Shown: positions 1 to 12,536 of the stretch, piece after piece
Numbering within the stretch: position 1 is the first letter of the stretch
How the letters are laid out: the number at the start of each line of letters is the position of its first letter
NCBI RefSeq assembly: GCF_964019385.1
Contig: NC_088645.1
Span: 19,731,380-19,795,379, forward strand
Source of the DNA: Sycon ciliatum
Lineage: Eukaryota; Porifera; Calcarea; Leucosolenida; Sycettidae
Direction of reading: 5' to 3'
DNA length: 64,000 nt
Notes under the pieces: generated by a model
Database searches by the model: none
Told to the model about the DNA's origin: nothing
The model's input: only the letters and a program-made list of their open reading frames with translations
Made by a program: the position numbers and the translations under genes

Positions 1-98
1 CAACATATTGTAAAACAATCAATGAATCATCTTTCCCTGATTGCATCTTTCCCTCAAACCAGTGGAATAGTTCATGTGTGCTCTTTGCCATTGTGCAG

Positions 99-533
99 GG
101 TTGTGTGCTGTTTCAGGCAACAGCATATGCGCCCCTGAATCTGGACATATTTGGGCGGAAGAGCGAAGCACGTCAAAACCAATCGTATTTCCACCACCAC
201 CTAAGTCCACGGGGTCAACAGCCCCAGATTTAATGTGGACGTTCAACTTCAGCCACGAATGCACGCTCTTCTTAGAGAATATAGAGTTTTCCTTCAATGG
301 TGCTTGCACATTCCAACTTCATAATCCAGAATACGGCTGGGTGGGACTGAATACCACGTCCGTGCAAATTTCAGGGTCGTTGAAATCAACTACCATCGAT
401 GTGAATGAACGCACCGCCACTGTGATGGGTCAACCCAAGGACACAGATGATGGCAGTCGATACTTTACAGTCACTGCCAAAGGTACTGAAAATATTGCAT
501 GTGACGTTGAACGACTCGTGTTGCGCACTGAAG
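99..533 (+). CDS. Receptor copy 1, ectodomain exon
   Basis: Internal exon of 435 bases (145 codons). It follows an AG acceptor (bases 97-98) and ends at a GTAAGC donor beginning at 534. Both boundaries are phase 1, so the exon is a symmetric module of the kind used for exon shuffling. It encodes a cysteine-containing, mostly beta-like extracellular domain (cysteines near the start, in HEC, GAC and IAC contexts; N-glycosylation sites such as NFS and NTT) that I do not recognise. The next exon begins with the remaining two bases of a GAT codon and gives the calcium-binding EGF start D-V-D-E-C, which supports this splice. The signal-peptide exon must lie left of the window. A paralogue with identical boundaries and length is at 17633-18067. 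Alternative: an unannotated immunoglobulin-like or lectin-like fold; no diagnostic motif is visible. Confidence 0.75.
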
Positions 534-585
534 GTAAGCAGCAGTGGACTAGCGTAGATTGCATAAAGGAGTGACAATGCTCAAC

Positions 586-590
586 AGTGG

Positions 591-625
<35 letters not shown>

Positions 626-687
626 GCTGCTGCTGCTGCTGTTGTTGTTTTTGTTATTGTTGTTCTTTTAATTCTTTATTCTCAGGA

Positions 688-727
<40 letters not shown>

Positions 728-1005
728 GCTGTTGTGGTGGTGGTGGTGGTGGTGGTGGTGGTGGTGGTGGTGGTGGTGGTGGTGGTGGTGGTGGTGGTGG
801 TGGTTGTGGTGGTGGTGGTGGTGGTGGTGGTGGTGGTGGTGGTGGTGGTGGTGGTGGTGGTGGTGGTGGTGGTGGTGGTGGTGGTGGTGGTGGTGGTGGT
901 GGTGGTGGTGGTGGTGGTGGTGGTGGTGGTGGTGGTGGTGGTGGTGGTGGTGGTGGTGGTGGTGGTGGTGGTGGTGGTGGTGGTGGTGGTGGTGGTGGTG
1001 GTGGT
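586..1005. repeat. Expanded TTG then GGT microsatellite in intron
   Basis: A (TTG)n/(TGC)n stretch passes into about 90 almost uninterrupted GGT units (about 734-1005). It lies in the intron between the ectodomain and EGF exons. All six frames are open but give only homopolymers, so nothing here is coding. Copy 2 of the gene has only a short (TTG)n run at 18178-18274, so the GGT expansion is specific to copy 1. Confidence 0.95.
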
Positions 1006-1263
1006 TGTAGTATGAACTCTTTTACGCACTTTACTTGTATGCATGCACGTGCCGTTGCGACACGTGTTCACGCCCGCCATGTGGTCTTTACACTCCGAGC
1101 ATGCGGGCCCCTCAGGTACGCATGCAAGGAACTGATCATGCTTATTCTGGTTTTCATTAGTTAGGAGTTTTGTTGGCACGAAATGAAGTAGAAGCCTTTT
1201 CGGTGTGTGTGTAGTTCTGTTGTTGTCGGACCTGGATGGTTGCTGTGCGATACACCCAAAACA
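1006..1263. other. Spacer between two GGT arrays
   Basis: Non-repetitive stretch absent from the paralogous intron of copy 2. No gene or element ends recognised. Confidence 0.5.
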
Positions 1264-1473
1264 GTGGTGGTGGTGGTGGTGGTGGTGGTGGTGGTGGTGG
1301 TGGTGGTGGTGGTGGTGGTGGTGGTGGTGGTGGTGGTGGTGGTGGTGGTGGTGGTGGTGGTGGTGGTGGTGGTGGTGGTGGTGGTGTGTGGTGGTGGTGG
1401 TGGTGGTGGTGGTGGTGGTGGTGGTGGTGGTGGTGGTGGTGGTGGTGGTGGTGGTGGTGGTGGTGGTGGTGGT
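1264..1473. repeat. Second GGT microsatellite
   Basis: About 68 GGT units with one break (GTGTGG) near 1384. The sequence after it (from about 1474) matches copy 2 from about 18275. Confidence 0.95.
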
Positions 1474-2450
1474 TCTTGTTGGTAAGGAAATGCTCTAGCC
1501 CGCACGAAGTCTCGAACAAAATTGGAATCGATCGCCGGAATATTAAATTTGTGCATTCTTCCTACTCAATTTGTCGCGGCTAAGTCATACTTTGTCCAAT
1601 TGCCCAAGACTGCTCATCCCACCATAGCCTCATTTCGAGAAATGTGAGATACTAGTAGTTTGAGGGAGGTATGACAGTGTTTATTCTCGTCTATAACTTG
1701 CGATGTACAGTGTTCATTGTGCAGTGCAGCCAAGGTAGAACGCGTAAACGTGCCCATGGCCCATCTTCTCATACTAAGAAAAAACGCGGTAACGCGTCCA
1801 AGGCAGGGAAAAGGGCTTTTATAAGAAAGAAAGAAGGTCAAATCAGACACCGATACTGTGCTGAGGGCGAAAATCGTGACATGGACAGTGAGATTAAAGA
1901 GAAGGATAAGAAATGTAAATGAAAATGAAGAGTTTTTGTCTTGAATTGAGGAGTGCATTGCAGCTTTACTTATGGTTAACTCATATGGTGACATTAGGTT
2001 ACCTTACAGACACCTTGCGAAACAGGATATACACAAAAATAACGGGTTTAGCATAATGTGCTGAATAAAAGAGTAGTATTCGACCTAAGCAGGGCGCTTT
2101 AGTGACTTGATAAGCGGAAGTAAAAACAAGAGTAGAAATGTACCCAATATGTGCTGGAGCTGATTGCCAGTGAGCTGTAGAACGTCATAACTGTCAGTCA
2201 GTGGCGTTCCTTTCTCCTTTTCTTTACTACTAGTATAAGTAGAAAAGTGTCAATGTGTTACCGTCTCCCCAATGTCATCGAATTCATACAACTACAGTAA
2301 AACCTGTGTTTGTCGGACCCTTTACCAAACGGAATCCTGCGGTGACCTGACACATTTTCCTTGCACCAAAGTGTTGTGGATCGAATGTGTATACCTGAAT
2401 CAAGCAGAATCCTGTCCTAGGATAGTTTCTGCTGCACCAGCTAAACCCTA
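1474..2450. other. Intron sequence shared with copy 2
   Basis: Non-coding intron DNA that aligns along its length with about 18275-19440. Copy 2 differs by a small tandem repeat at 18650-18735 and by a foldback fragment near 19050-19090. No gene recognised. Confidence 0.6.
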
Positions 2451-2451
2451 G

Positions 2452-2715
2452 CGGCAGATGCAACGCCTAATGCAACGCCTAATGGTGGGGGTGAGTGGAT
2501 GAGTCTTACAACCACTGGCACAAGTGCCGAGAAACCCCATTAGCTGCATCCATGTACCCCTTGTGCCTGGCCACAAGTTCCCAGTGGACTGTGGGTTGCA
2601 GCGCTGCTGGAAAACCGCTCCCAGGCAGGACTTGACCCAGGTTATTCTTGTGTCTCAATCATGGTCTTTGACCAACCCACGGTGCCTGCCCGGTCACGGT
2701 CTGTTTGGTTGAATA
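2452..2715 (-). mobile_element. tRNA-derived SINE (intron of copy 1)
   Basis: Read on the minus strand, this begins with a tRNA-like head. An A-box-like GGCACCGTGGG is followed about 35 bases later by a B-box position, degraded here to GGGTCAAGTCC. The better-preserved copy at 19732-19988 sits at the same place in the second gene, so the insertion predates the gene duplication. It has no cloverleaf of a working tRNA gene. Confidence 0.6.
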
Positions 2716-3030
2716 TGCTCTACAAATCACAACACTGCTACTAAATCCCAGCATACCAAACAAAGTCAGAGTTGTTTGATTTACAACCTACTGTAAAACC
2801 GGAAAATCTAACGAGTCACAAAGTCTAACGTTTTAACGACCAAATATTTTCGTTATTGGAAAAAACTTTATCGCGATGTGAAGATGCGCGTACATATGGG
2901 TGACCAGTTAGCCACCGTTAAACTTTCTGCACGTAATCATGCCAAAATTACAAAAACGTTAAACTTTCCAGTTTTACAGTACGTTGCTGCATAACACCTA
3001 GATGTTTCTCTGCGTCATCTCATTTTATAG

Positions 3031-3467
3031 ATGTGGATGAATGCAATTCCACGCCTCAAAGTGGTACACTGTGTCCATCGAACAAGAAATGTGTCAACAC
3101 TATTGGGACTTATGGTTGTTGCAGTAGAGACGGAGATCGTGAGGACCGGAATACGTCGCCTTTAGCCAGGGATAACCGACATTACCGTCCGTGCGTTTCG
3201 CAGACCATTGCATTCATCACAGGAGCAGGACCTACAATCAGAGCTCGAACAATCGGTAAGAATGACATAATTGGGACAATCGGTACGAATAACACACATG
3301 TATCTAGCGCGGTTGCGCTGCCAACGATGGACACCATTGCGTTCTGGCACCAGCATACCATAGCTGCTGTTGCCATATCTTGCTCTTCCGTTGCACTGTT
3401 CGTAATTGTGCTTTTAGCTATATGGCAGAGGGGTTATCTTAGAAGCTCTGCCATGGGATTTGTCTAA
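3031..3467 (+). CDS. Receptor copy 1, EGF-like plus transmembrane exon
   Basis: Acceptor TTATAG precedes 3031. The phase-1 join to 533 creates D-V-D-E-C-N, the N-terminal signature of calcium-binding EGF domains. It continues with two cysteines, then N-T-I-G-T-Y-G-C, as in cbEGF modules. The second half is atypical: adjacent cysteines (CC) replace the usual C-x-C, and a distant R-P-C may supply the sixth. A Ser/Thr-rich stalk follows, containing two 27-base repeats, then a hydrophobic helix (about codons 109-131 from 3033) and a short tail ending W-Q-R-G-Y...F-V before the stop at 3465-3467. An internal donor CG|GTAAGAATG at 3255/3256 is also phase 1 and would splice in frame to 5368. The exon may therefore end either in its own membrane anchor or at 3255 to give a long-tailed receptor. 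Paralogue: 20092-20591. Confidence 0.75.
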
Positions 3468-3549
3468 ACCGATTCGTGAGGATGGCCGTACCAGGGATGC
3501 ATGTCCTATAAGTAGAGGAATTTGTGCATATTTCTTTCTCTTTCTCAGT
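3468..3549. other. Sequence between stop codon and ribozyme
   Basis: 82 bases of non-coding DNA, conserved in copy 2 (20592-20673). Confidence 0.4.
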
Positions 3550-3593
3550 CTGGGGACAGCACTGTTTCGTCCTTTATGAACTCATCAGCGCAG
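3550..3593 (-). ncRNA. Hammerhead ribozyme, family 1, one stem-I mismatch
   Basis: On the minus strand: stem I CUGCG, core CUGAUGA, stem II GUUC-loop-GGAC (one U-G wobble), GAAA, stem III ACAG-UG-CUGU, cleavage triplet GUC, then CCCAG as the returning stem-I strand. One of five stem-I pairs (C-C) is broken; the paralogue at 20674-20717 has CGCAG and pairs perfectly. Predicted cleavage lies between plus-strand positions 3555 and 3554. The motif is antisense to the receptor gene and starts 83 bases after its short-form stop codon. Hammerheads are known from Penelope-like elements, retrozymes and satellite DNAs. Confidence 0.75.
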
Positions 3594-3639
3594 CAGGTCT
3601 TGTTTCTATACATTGGGGTGCTATTTTTGTGTTGCTCTT

Positions 3640-3785
3640 GCTGTTTCGAATCTTTATTCTCACAATAGCCAGTAGCCCATATGAGATACATGTAGCTGTT
3701 GTTTTTTTGAATTTGAATTCTTTATTCTCACGATGGCACCATCACCAATAAGAGTGGTTGTTGTTGTTGTTGTTGTTGCTGCTGC
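3640..3785 (-). mobile_element. Retroelement 3' tails ending in (CAA)n
   Basis: On the minus strand there are two tail-like segments, each with TGAGAATAAAG then TTCAAATTCAAA or TTCGAAAC and CAA-type repeats. The same tail recurs near 660, 18130-18150, 20790-20960 and 55440-55615. This marks one non-LTR or SINE-like family whose (CAA)n tails appear to seed the local TTG/GGT microsatellites. Confidence 0.5.
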
Positions 3786-4347
3786 CATTGATATTGTTGC
3801 GCTTTTCATCGTCATGCATGTAATTCACCCAGCCACCGGACATTTACTGCCTTTTCGTTGTCTTTTTTGAAATAGCTCTGACAGATTTTGAAACCACCAT
3901 TGGTCTCGCTTGCTGGTACCATGCAATACTTATTATTATCTAACTGCAATGACGCTAATTATGTTCCTTAGCCGGTGGCCTGGCACGAGGGAAGCATGGA
4001 TGCAGCGAGCAGGATTTTCGGTCTTTGACCACTTTGTGTCGGGTCTGCTTAACGCACCTCCCGCCTCTTTAGGAGCTGCATCTTAAGCTTGATCTATACA
4101 GGGCGGTGGCGTTCTTACAGATGCGTGGAACTCAGCGTTCAGTTGAGTCGCACGCGGGCTGTGATTTTGCAGGTATTTAACTACAGCTATGCCCGTCTGT
4201 AGTTTATTAGCTTTTCAAATGACTTGGAAATTAGACAATACGCACCTCGAACGAGCACTGCCTATAGCCATCTACTCTTGATATAGCCATGCACTGCTGG
4301 AAATCAGAAGTCGTGCCTAAATGAAATAAGCTGTTTGAAAAGAGTTT
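3786..4347. other. Intron sequence shared with copy 2
   Basis: Aligns with about 21000-21558. No coding or element signature seen. The homology stops at about 4347 and 21558, where different mobile elements follow. Confidence 0.5.
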
Positions 4348-4990
4348 GCGGCAAGTGCGGACAGTGCGCCGCCTCCAACACAATTTGGAGAAATGTAACG
4401 GTATATGCAGAGAGCAGTTCGCTTATGTTAGAAATAAGTCCAACTGCGACCAGCTGATACTTCTCTTCCAGTACATGGCCAGCCTGATAGATGATCACCA
4501 TGATTTTGATGTGATCTGAACGGACTTCCGCAAAGCCTTTGATTGCATAGATCACAACACTCTTCTCTCCCAGTTCCGTGGATTCGCCACGCGGCATGCA
4601 GTAATCTGGCTTCGAACCTACCTAGATGCAAAGAGACCTGTCAGTAAGAGTGGGCGACACCCAATCGCAGCAGTACACCGACACCTGCAGTATACCGCAA
4701 GTATCCCACCTGTACCCGCTGCATTTCATCATTTTCATCAATGACCTCCCTAGCCTTATGAAGTCTGCTACACATTTCGTCTCCACCGATAATGTTACTT
4801 TGCTATGTCCCAACATAAAAGCCAGCCAGGCTACTAGGCAACTACTGATGCAGTCAGATGTTGATGCATGTCAAAGCTGGGCCCGCGTTTGCAGTGGTGA
4901 GGTTTCAGTAGGGGTCAAACGGGTGTACTTTTACCTTCTGACCATAATTCCCAGGCAGTTCCAAATGCGATATTGCAGTATCCCTGCCTG
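4348..4990 (+). pseudogene. LINE reverse-transcriptase fragment
   Basis: Conceptual translation across several frames shows reverse-transcriptase signatures: F-R-K-A-F-D-C-I-D-H near 4530-4560, F-I-I-F-I-N-D-L-P near 4725-4755 and a decayed D-D box (T-D-N-V-T-L-L) near 4785. Stops and frame changes make it dead. The same element is present at 24431-24672, continued at 25205-25241 and 36416-37000. It looks like a CR1/Jockey-like non-LTR element, 5'-truncated; I cannot assign the clade. It lies in the intron before the cytoplasmic-tail exon. Confidence 0.8.
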
Positions 4991-5367
4991 ACCAACTTTC
5001 ACAATCTTGGGCATTCTGGAAAGCTCTCCATGAGCTGCGTACAATGGGATCAAACTGGACACAACTGAGATCAAACGCCAACGCCAGGGTGCTTCAAACA
5101 CTATGTTGTCTGTTTCCACGATGGACACCAAGTGTCTCTATATGGCCATGGAAACATGAGAAAGAGTCTGGTTTTCTTTACCATATTCTCATATTCAGAA
5201 CACCAGGTGCAAGCAACGCTGCCTAGAAAAGTACCTTTGCGATGACTACTTTTTAAGAGAGATTTGTGTGGAAACAAAGCATTTGAAGTCAATTATTTTG
5301 CAGTCGCCTCATACAATTTGTTTAAACACTCCGTCTCTTCATAATGCTGGGTGTTTGTTCTCTGCAG
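4991..5367. other. LINE-downstream sequence and unique intron
   Basis: 4991-5104 matches 43931-44065, which is the end of the duplicated block. 5105-5367 has no match elsewhere in the window and runs into the acceptor TCTGCAG. Confidence 0.5.
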
Positions 5368-6551
5368 TTGTTCCAACGTTTGTTTCAGCCGGCTCGGTCA
5401 CCAATACTGCAATAACGACCAATATTACTTCTAGCCGTGCCTCTACAATACAAACTTCATTTACGACCACTCCCTTAGTTGAGTCAACAAGGAAAATTGC
5501 GCAGATTGACAGTGACTCAAGTGGATTTAGTTTAGTTACCAGCATTGTTATTCCCTTGGTTTTACTGGCCGTTCTGCTAGGCGTTTTTATTCTGCTGTTA
5601 TTAGTTAGGTCTGGAACATTTCTCTCTAAGAGCAGTCATCCGTGGATTATTGCTGTTCGTAGATCAACCGGCCCCAAAAATATGCCAGACCCGAGAAATC
5701 AGTTTTGCAATAATCACGATGGTACTGACCGCGTTGACCAGAGTCCTACGGTCGAACTGAGGAATCCCGGGCTGTATTCAGCTGTTGAACCTGGGCATGG
5801 CAATCCAACCAACCGTCTCCAGACCCCTTCTGGTATAGCTGCTGCTCTTTATGACAGTTGTACGGAGAATGAGAAGTACATGTACGCAACCTGTGATGGT
5901 GCTGCTCCGAAGAGTTATGTGAATACAGAAACGAAGCAGAAAGATGCTGGTGAGCCATACGCTAGTGTGCAGTCAAAGTTTGATCAACCAGCGCAGGACG
6001 TCCAGTCAAATCCGGTAAACAAGGAAACACAGGCATCCGGATGTGAAGAAAGCTCAGCTCCAACTGTCCGCTACTCAGTTCCTCGCAAGGGGAACACGAC
6101 AGATGTTCGCAGACATTACGAAAAGGCAGAGCAGTGCACGGCTACTAAGCGTGTCGAAACACCCAGCACTACAAATTCAATCAAACACATAGGTCGTACT
6201 ACTGATGTCACATCACTTAGCATCTTATCGAAGTCCGCAGAATCCTGCGTACAAAACCAGGAGAAGTGTATCGATCCAGATGATGTGGAGCGCAAACAAC
6301 GCCGTGGTCTGAGTGACGCAACACCAGTAGTATGCCGCGATACCACAACCACCATTACCAGCACCAACCCGCTGTCATCCAGCTTATCCCTTCCAGCCAC
6401 ATCGATACAGGCCGAGTCAGACACCCAAAGATGTATGTCTCCATCTCAGGTCCCAAAGCCTCTGCCGTTTCGAGTATTCAAAGTATTGAAGGACAGCCAG
6501 GGCGATTACATGAAATCACAGGACACAGTCTCCAACCAGCCATCTCCCTGA
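5368..6551 (+). CDS. Receptor copy 1, transmembrane and cytoplasmic-tail exon
   Basis: Opens after acceptor TCTGCAG (bases 5361-5367) with two bases of a split codon, again phase 1, so it can join either 533 or the internal donor at 3255. It encodes a Ser/Thr-rich stalk, a strong hydrophobic helix (about 5529-5606) and roughly 310 cytoplasmic residues. The tail carries repeated tyrosine motifs of the type Y-[SA]-x-[VP] (YSAV, YATC, YASV, YSVP), which resemble SH2-domain docking sites, so a phosphotyrosine-signalling receptor is inferred. The frame stops at TGA 6549-6551. From about 6425 a second frame gives M-Y-V-S-I and stays open past that stop, suggesting a frameshift near 6420-6440 (see 6941-7077). 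No equivalent exon was found in receptor copy 2. Confidence 0.7.
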
Positions 6552-6560
6552 GCGATGATA

Positions 6561-6938
6561 CCGTATTTCTCCAAATAAAAGGCTGTCCTCGTATACAACA
6601 CCTTCCTCGTATACAAGGCCGCGGCACGGGGCGATTGAAAAAATAAAGGACCGTCTCCGATTAGAAGACTTGGCCTACTAAATCCGTCTCAAATTTGTGT
6701 TAAAAAATAGAAGACCGTGCTCAAACTGTGGGTAAAAGTATAAGACCGTGCTCAAACTGTGTAGAAGAAAATGGAAGAATGGGGGTAAAACTGTGTGGCG
6801 AAAAATAGAAGACCGGGGTCAAACTGGGTCGAAAGAATATAAGACCGTCCTCGAATACAAGACCGTCCTCGATTATAAGGCCGGGTTAGGACGAGGTTGA
6901 AAAAATAGTAGACCGGCCTACTATTTGTGGAAATACGG
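6561..6938. mobile_element. MITE inserted in the receptor tail
   Basis: Terminal inverted repeats CCGTATTTCTCCAAAT and (reverse complement) CCGTATTTCCACAAAT, flanked by TA on both sides (6559-6560 and 6939-6940). The interior is built from degenerate AATAGAAGACCGTGCTCAAA-like repeats. The TA target duplication suggests Tc1/mariner-type mobilisation. Removing the element and one TA brings the alternative reading frame of the upstream exon into line with 6941-7077. Confidence 0.75.
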
Positions 6939-6940
6939 TA

Positions 6941-7077
6941 TATTGTTCAGCGCATCGACTCTGGGTAAAAGAGATGAGGTGGGTGGTAACAGCACTGTGC
7001 CGGTTGATCTTCCTGGTCCTTCTGCCATATATGCTGTGCCACAGAAAAACTGTGAAACGCGAAGTATGTTCATCTAA
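6941..7077 (+). pseudogene. Likely displaced C-terminus of the receptor tail
   Basis: After excision of the MITE, the frame that contains M-Y-V-S-I (tyrosine codon at 6434) continues without a stop through 6941-7077. It ends at TAA 7075-7077 after a further tyrosine motif, A-I-Y-A-V-P, of the same style as those upstream. Whether this piece is still used is unknown: the main frame stops at 6551 and the MITE adds stops. It could be an allele-specific break, an assembly error or a decayed tail. Confidence 0.55.
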
Positions 7078-7900
7078 GCGTTATTATTTCGGTTTTAGAT
7101 CACATCCGCTTGCTTCCCACCATTTTTCATAATTTCCTGGCCAGGACTGAAATGATTGTTGTTCGCGCCGACGACTTCCAAATTCACTCAATTTTTTCAC
7201 GCTTTGTTTCTAAATCGAGTTCGGCAAATACAACACTGGAAATTATTCACCGAATGAGCAAAAAACATATCCCCCCTAACCATGTAACGTTCTATCGGAC
7301 TATCCTTTTCGACCGCCGTACCTTGCCACACGATTCCATCTATTTTGCATGTAACGCAGGTTATTTTTCTAATTGATTATATACTATCACAACCACCCGC
7401 GCTGTCCACTCTAACAATACTGCTTGCAGGTTAGTCGTTTTGCCCATTCCTCTCCTCATCAATCCCTACTTGTCTTTGTACATACATCTACATCTACTGT
7501 TCTTTCAATCAAATGAACCCCTCGATAGGCGCATTGCCTTTGGGTCATGTCATAATAATAATAACAATAACAATAATAACAATCTCTGAATGAATTTGAA
7601 GACTTAATGTTGCCTTAAATGTTGCAATTCATACTTGTATACTTTCAGTGCTGTTGTTGCACCTCCCTAAGAGTGTGCAGGTGTTATTATCCGTGTATTT
7701 TTTATTTCACCTATATTCCAATGTCCTTTAGACTTTAGTTCAGCAACAATTCCTTTGTGGTTTCGTTGTACGACAACTTGTTTGAATCTTAACGAGAGAG
7801 GTTGGAGACGTATTGGAGCTCCGTGTATAATTGTCTTCTTCCTACATTTCTTCCATTGTTTTATTGCTGTTCGGTTCCACCGTTCAACATTACACGGATG
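7078..7900. other. Intergenic, nothing recognised
   Basis: AT-rich sequence with a short AATAAC/AATAAT run near 7550-7580. No exon with convincing splice sites and no element ends seen. Confidence 0.4.
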
Positions 7901-7904
7901 AAGG

Positions 7905-10740
<2,836 letters not shown>

Positions 10741-11790
10741 GTGGCAAGACAATTATTTCCAAATAGGGCAAAATGGGAGCTGCGGTTCTAGAGGGAGTTC
10801 GTTGCTCAGGCCCATAAGCTGTGGCAAAGGTGTTTCTGGACTTATTCCTTGAATCTTTGGGGCAGCTATGTGCTATGCAAATGCCGAGAGACGCCATTGT
10901 TTCAACTGGTTCCATTCGTCGATCATTGTATAGGGGAAGGAGGGGCGAAGGATGTTGGGTGAGCTAGCTATAAGCAGGTTGCCCTGTTTTGGTTGATGGC
11001 AGGGTGTTTTCATCAGCAAAAACTCCCATCTCGCTGGCTGCAGAGGGGCAAATCTCAGAATTGTTCACATAATTATGCAAGGCATAAGGTGTGCTCAAGA
11101 ATTGTACCTTATCCAGGAACCTGCCTAGAGGTGAAGCTATGGCCAGACAATCTGTCTACCTATACATCGCATTGTCACTAAAGACTAGATAACCTGCTTC
11201 AGGGCGGTCCCCTAAAAATGGTTTTTGCTGTCTAGTCCTGGGTCTTGCCATTACTTAGAAGCCGTTATATATCTGGCTTCGCTTCGGGGGGGGGGGGGGG
11301 GGGGCCTCTAAAAGTAAGAAATAGGCAAAGGGTCTTTCACACTTTGAACTAAACTTCACAGTAATCACACGCACACCGAACAATCTCCTAACCTGTCAAC
11401 AGGAAAGCCTACAATTATATAATATTTGGTTTCAGGCTAAAGGACTTCGCTAACCAACATTATGCAAATTGATGAAATGGGTTTCAGGAGACCTTTGGAA
11501 CTCTTTTCCATAAACTTCCGCTGGAAAATCCAATTTAAAGTTATAATCAATAGGTTACTCAATCTACTCAATGATTACTAGATTATTAAAAAATTTGAAA
11601 GGATTGGGAGAACTTCAAATTCCAAGGATCAATCGGGGAAGTGAACTGCCTGAAAAAGAGAGAAATCGCTAGACCCACCGGGGCATGAGCATTGCTCATG
11701 ACAACAAGGTCCTGGATCCTTGTGGTTCTGGCGTTTTTTTCACTTCACTTCCTCGACTGATCCTTTGAATTACTATTATAATAATGGATC
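10741..11790. other. Intergenic with a poly-G run
   Basis: No gene recognised. A run of about 18-20 G lies near 11286-11304. Confidence 0.5.
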
Positions 11791-11791
11791 A

Positions 11792-12536
11792 ACAGGAAGT
11801 GTGAGTTACGAAGTCTGAAGAAAATGTTGAATGCTCTCTGCTTGGATGACGACTACACCATAGCTTAGTGGTTAGAGCATCGCTGGCTACAAGCGAGGGT
11901 CTCTAGTTCGAGTCCTGGTGGTGAAAGTCAATTTTTTTAAGACTTTTCCCGTTTGTGGCTTTCTTTCAAACTTGTTAATATCTTATGACTTGGGGCTCCC
12001 CGCGTGCTAGTTTGTACGTGAATTGTCTGGGTACAGTGAGGACTGCGTCCCACCCGCCGCCGGTGTGGATTCACAGGAAGTGTGAGTTACGAAGTCTGAA
12101 GAAAATGCTGAACGGTCTCTGCTGGGATTACGACTACACCATAGCGTTGTGGTTAGAGCATCGCTGGCTACAAGCGAGGGCCCCTGGTTCAGGTCCTGGT
12201 GGTGACAGTCAATTTTTTCTTCCGACTTTTCCCGTTTGTGTCTTTCCCTCAACCATGTGAATATCTTATGACTTGGGGCTCACCGCGTGCTCGTTTGTAC
12301 GTGAAATGTGTGGGGTTGAGGGCTGCGTCCCACCCGCCTGTGTGAATTCAAAGGAAGTGTGAGTTACACAGTCTGAAGAAAATGTTGAACGGTATCTGCT
12401 GCGATGACGATTACACCATAGCTCAGTGGTTAGAGCATCGCTAGCTACAAGCGAGGGTCCCTAGTTCGAGTCCTGGTGGTGACAGTCAATTATATCGTCA
12501 GACTTTTTCCGTTTGTGTCTTTCCCTCAAACCTGTG
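11792..12536 (+). mobile_element. Three tandem tRNA-derived SINE units
   Basis: Three head-to-tail units start at about 11794, 12075 and 12352 (spacing 281 and 277). Each has an A-box (TAGCTTAGTGG type, e.g. 11861-11871), a five-pair anticodon-like stem TCGCT/AGCGA and a B-box (AGTTCGAGTCC type, e.g. near 11904-11915), followed by a shared body. The acceptor arm pairs poorly and position 33 is not T, so these are tRNA-derived repeats and not functional tRNA genes. A reverse-oriented relative is at 42035-42210. Confidence 0.75.

Noticed and set aside
559-1556. Homopolymer frames (poly-Gly, poly-Val, poly-Trp, poly-Thr, poly-His/Pro)
   Set aside because: Products of GGT/TTG microsatellites inside an intron; the paralogous intron lacks the expansion.
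11857-12480. Functional tRNA genes
   Set aside because: A- and B-boxes are present but the acceptor arm mispairs and the anticodon loop lacks T33; the units are repeated with a common SINE body.
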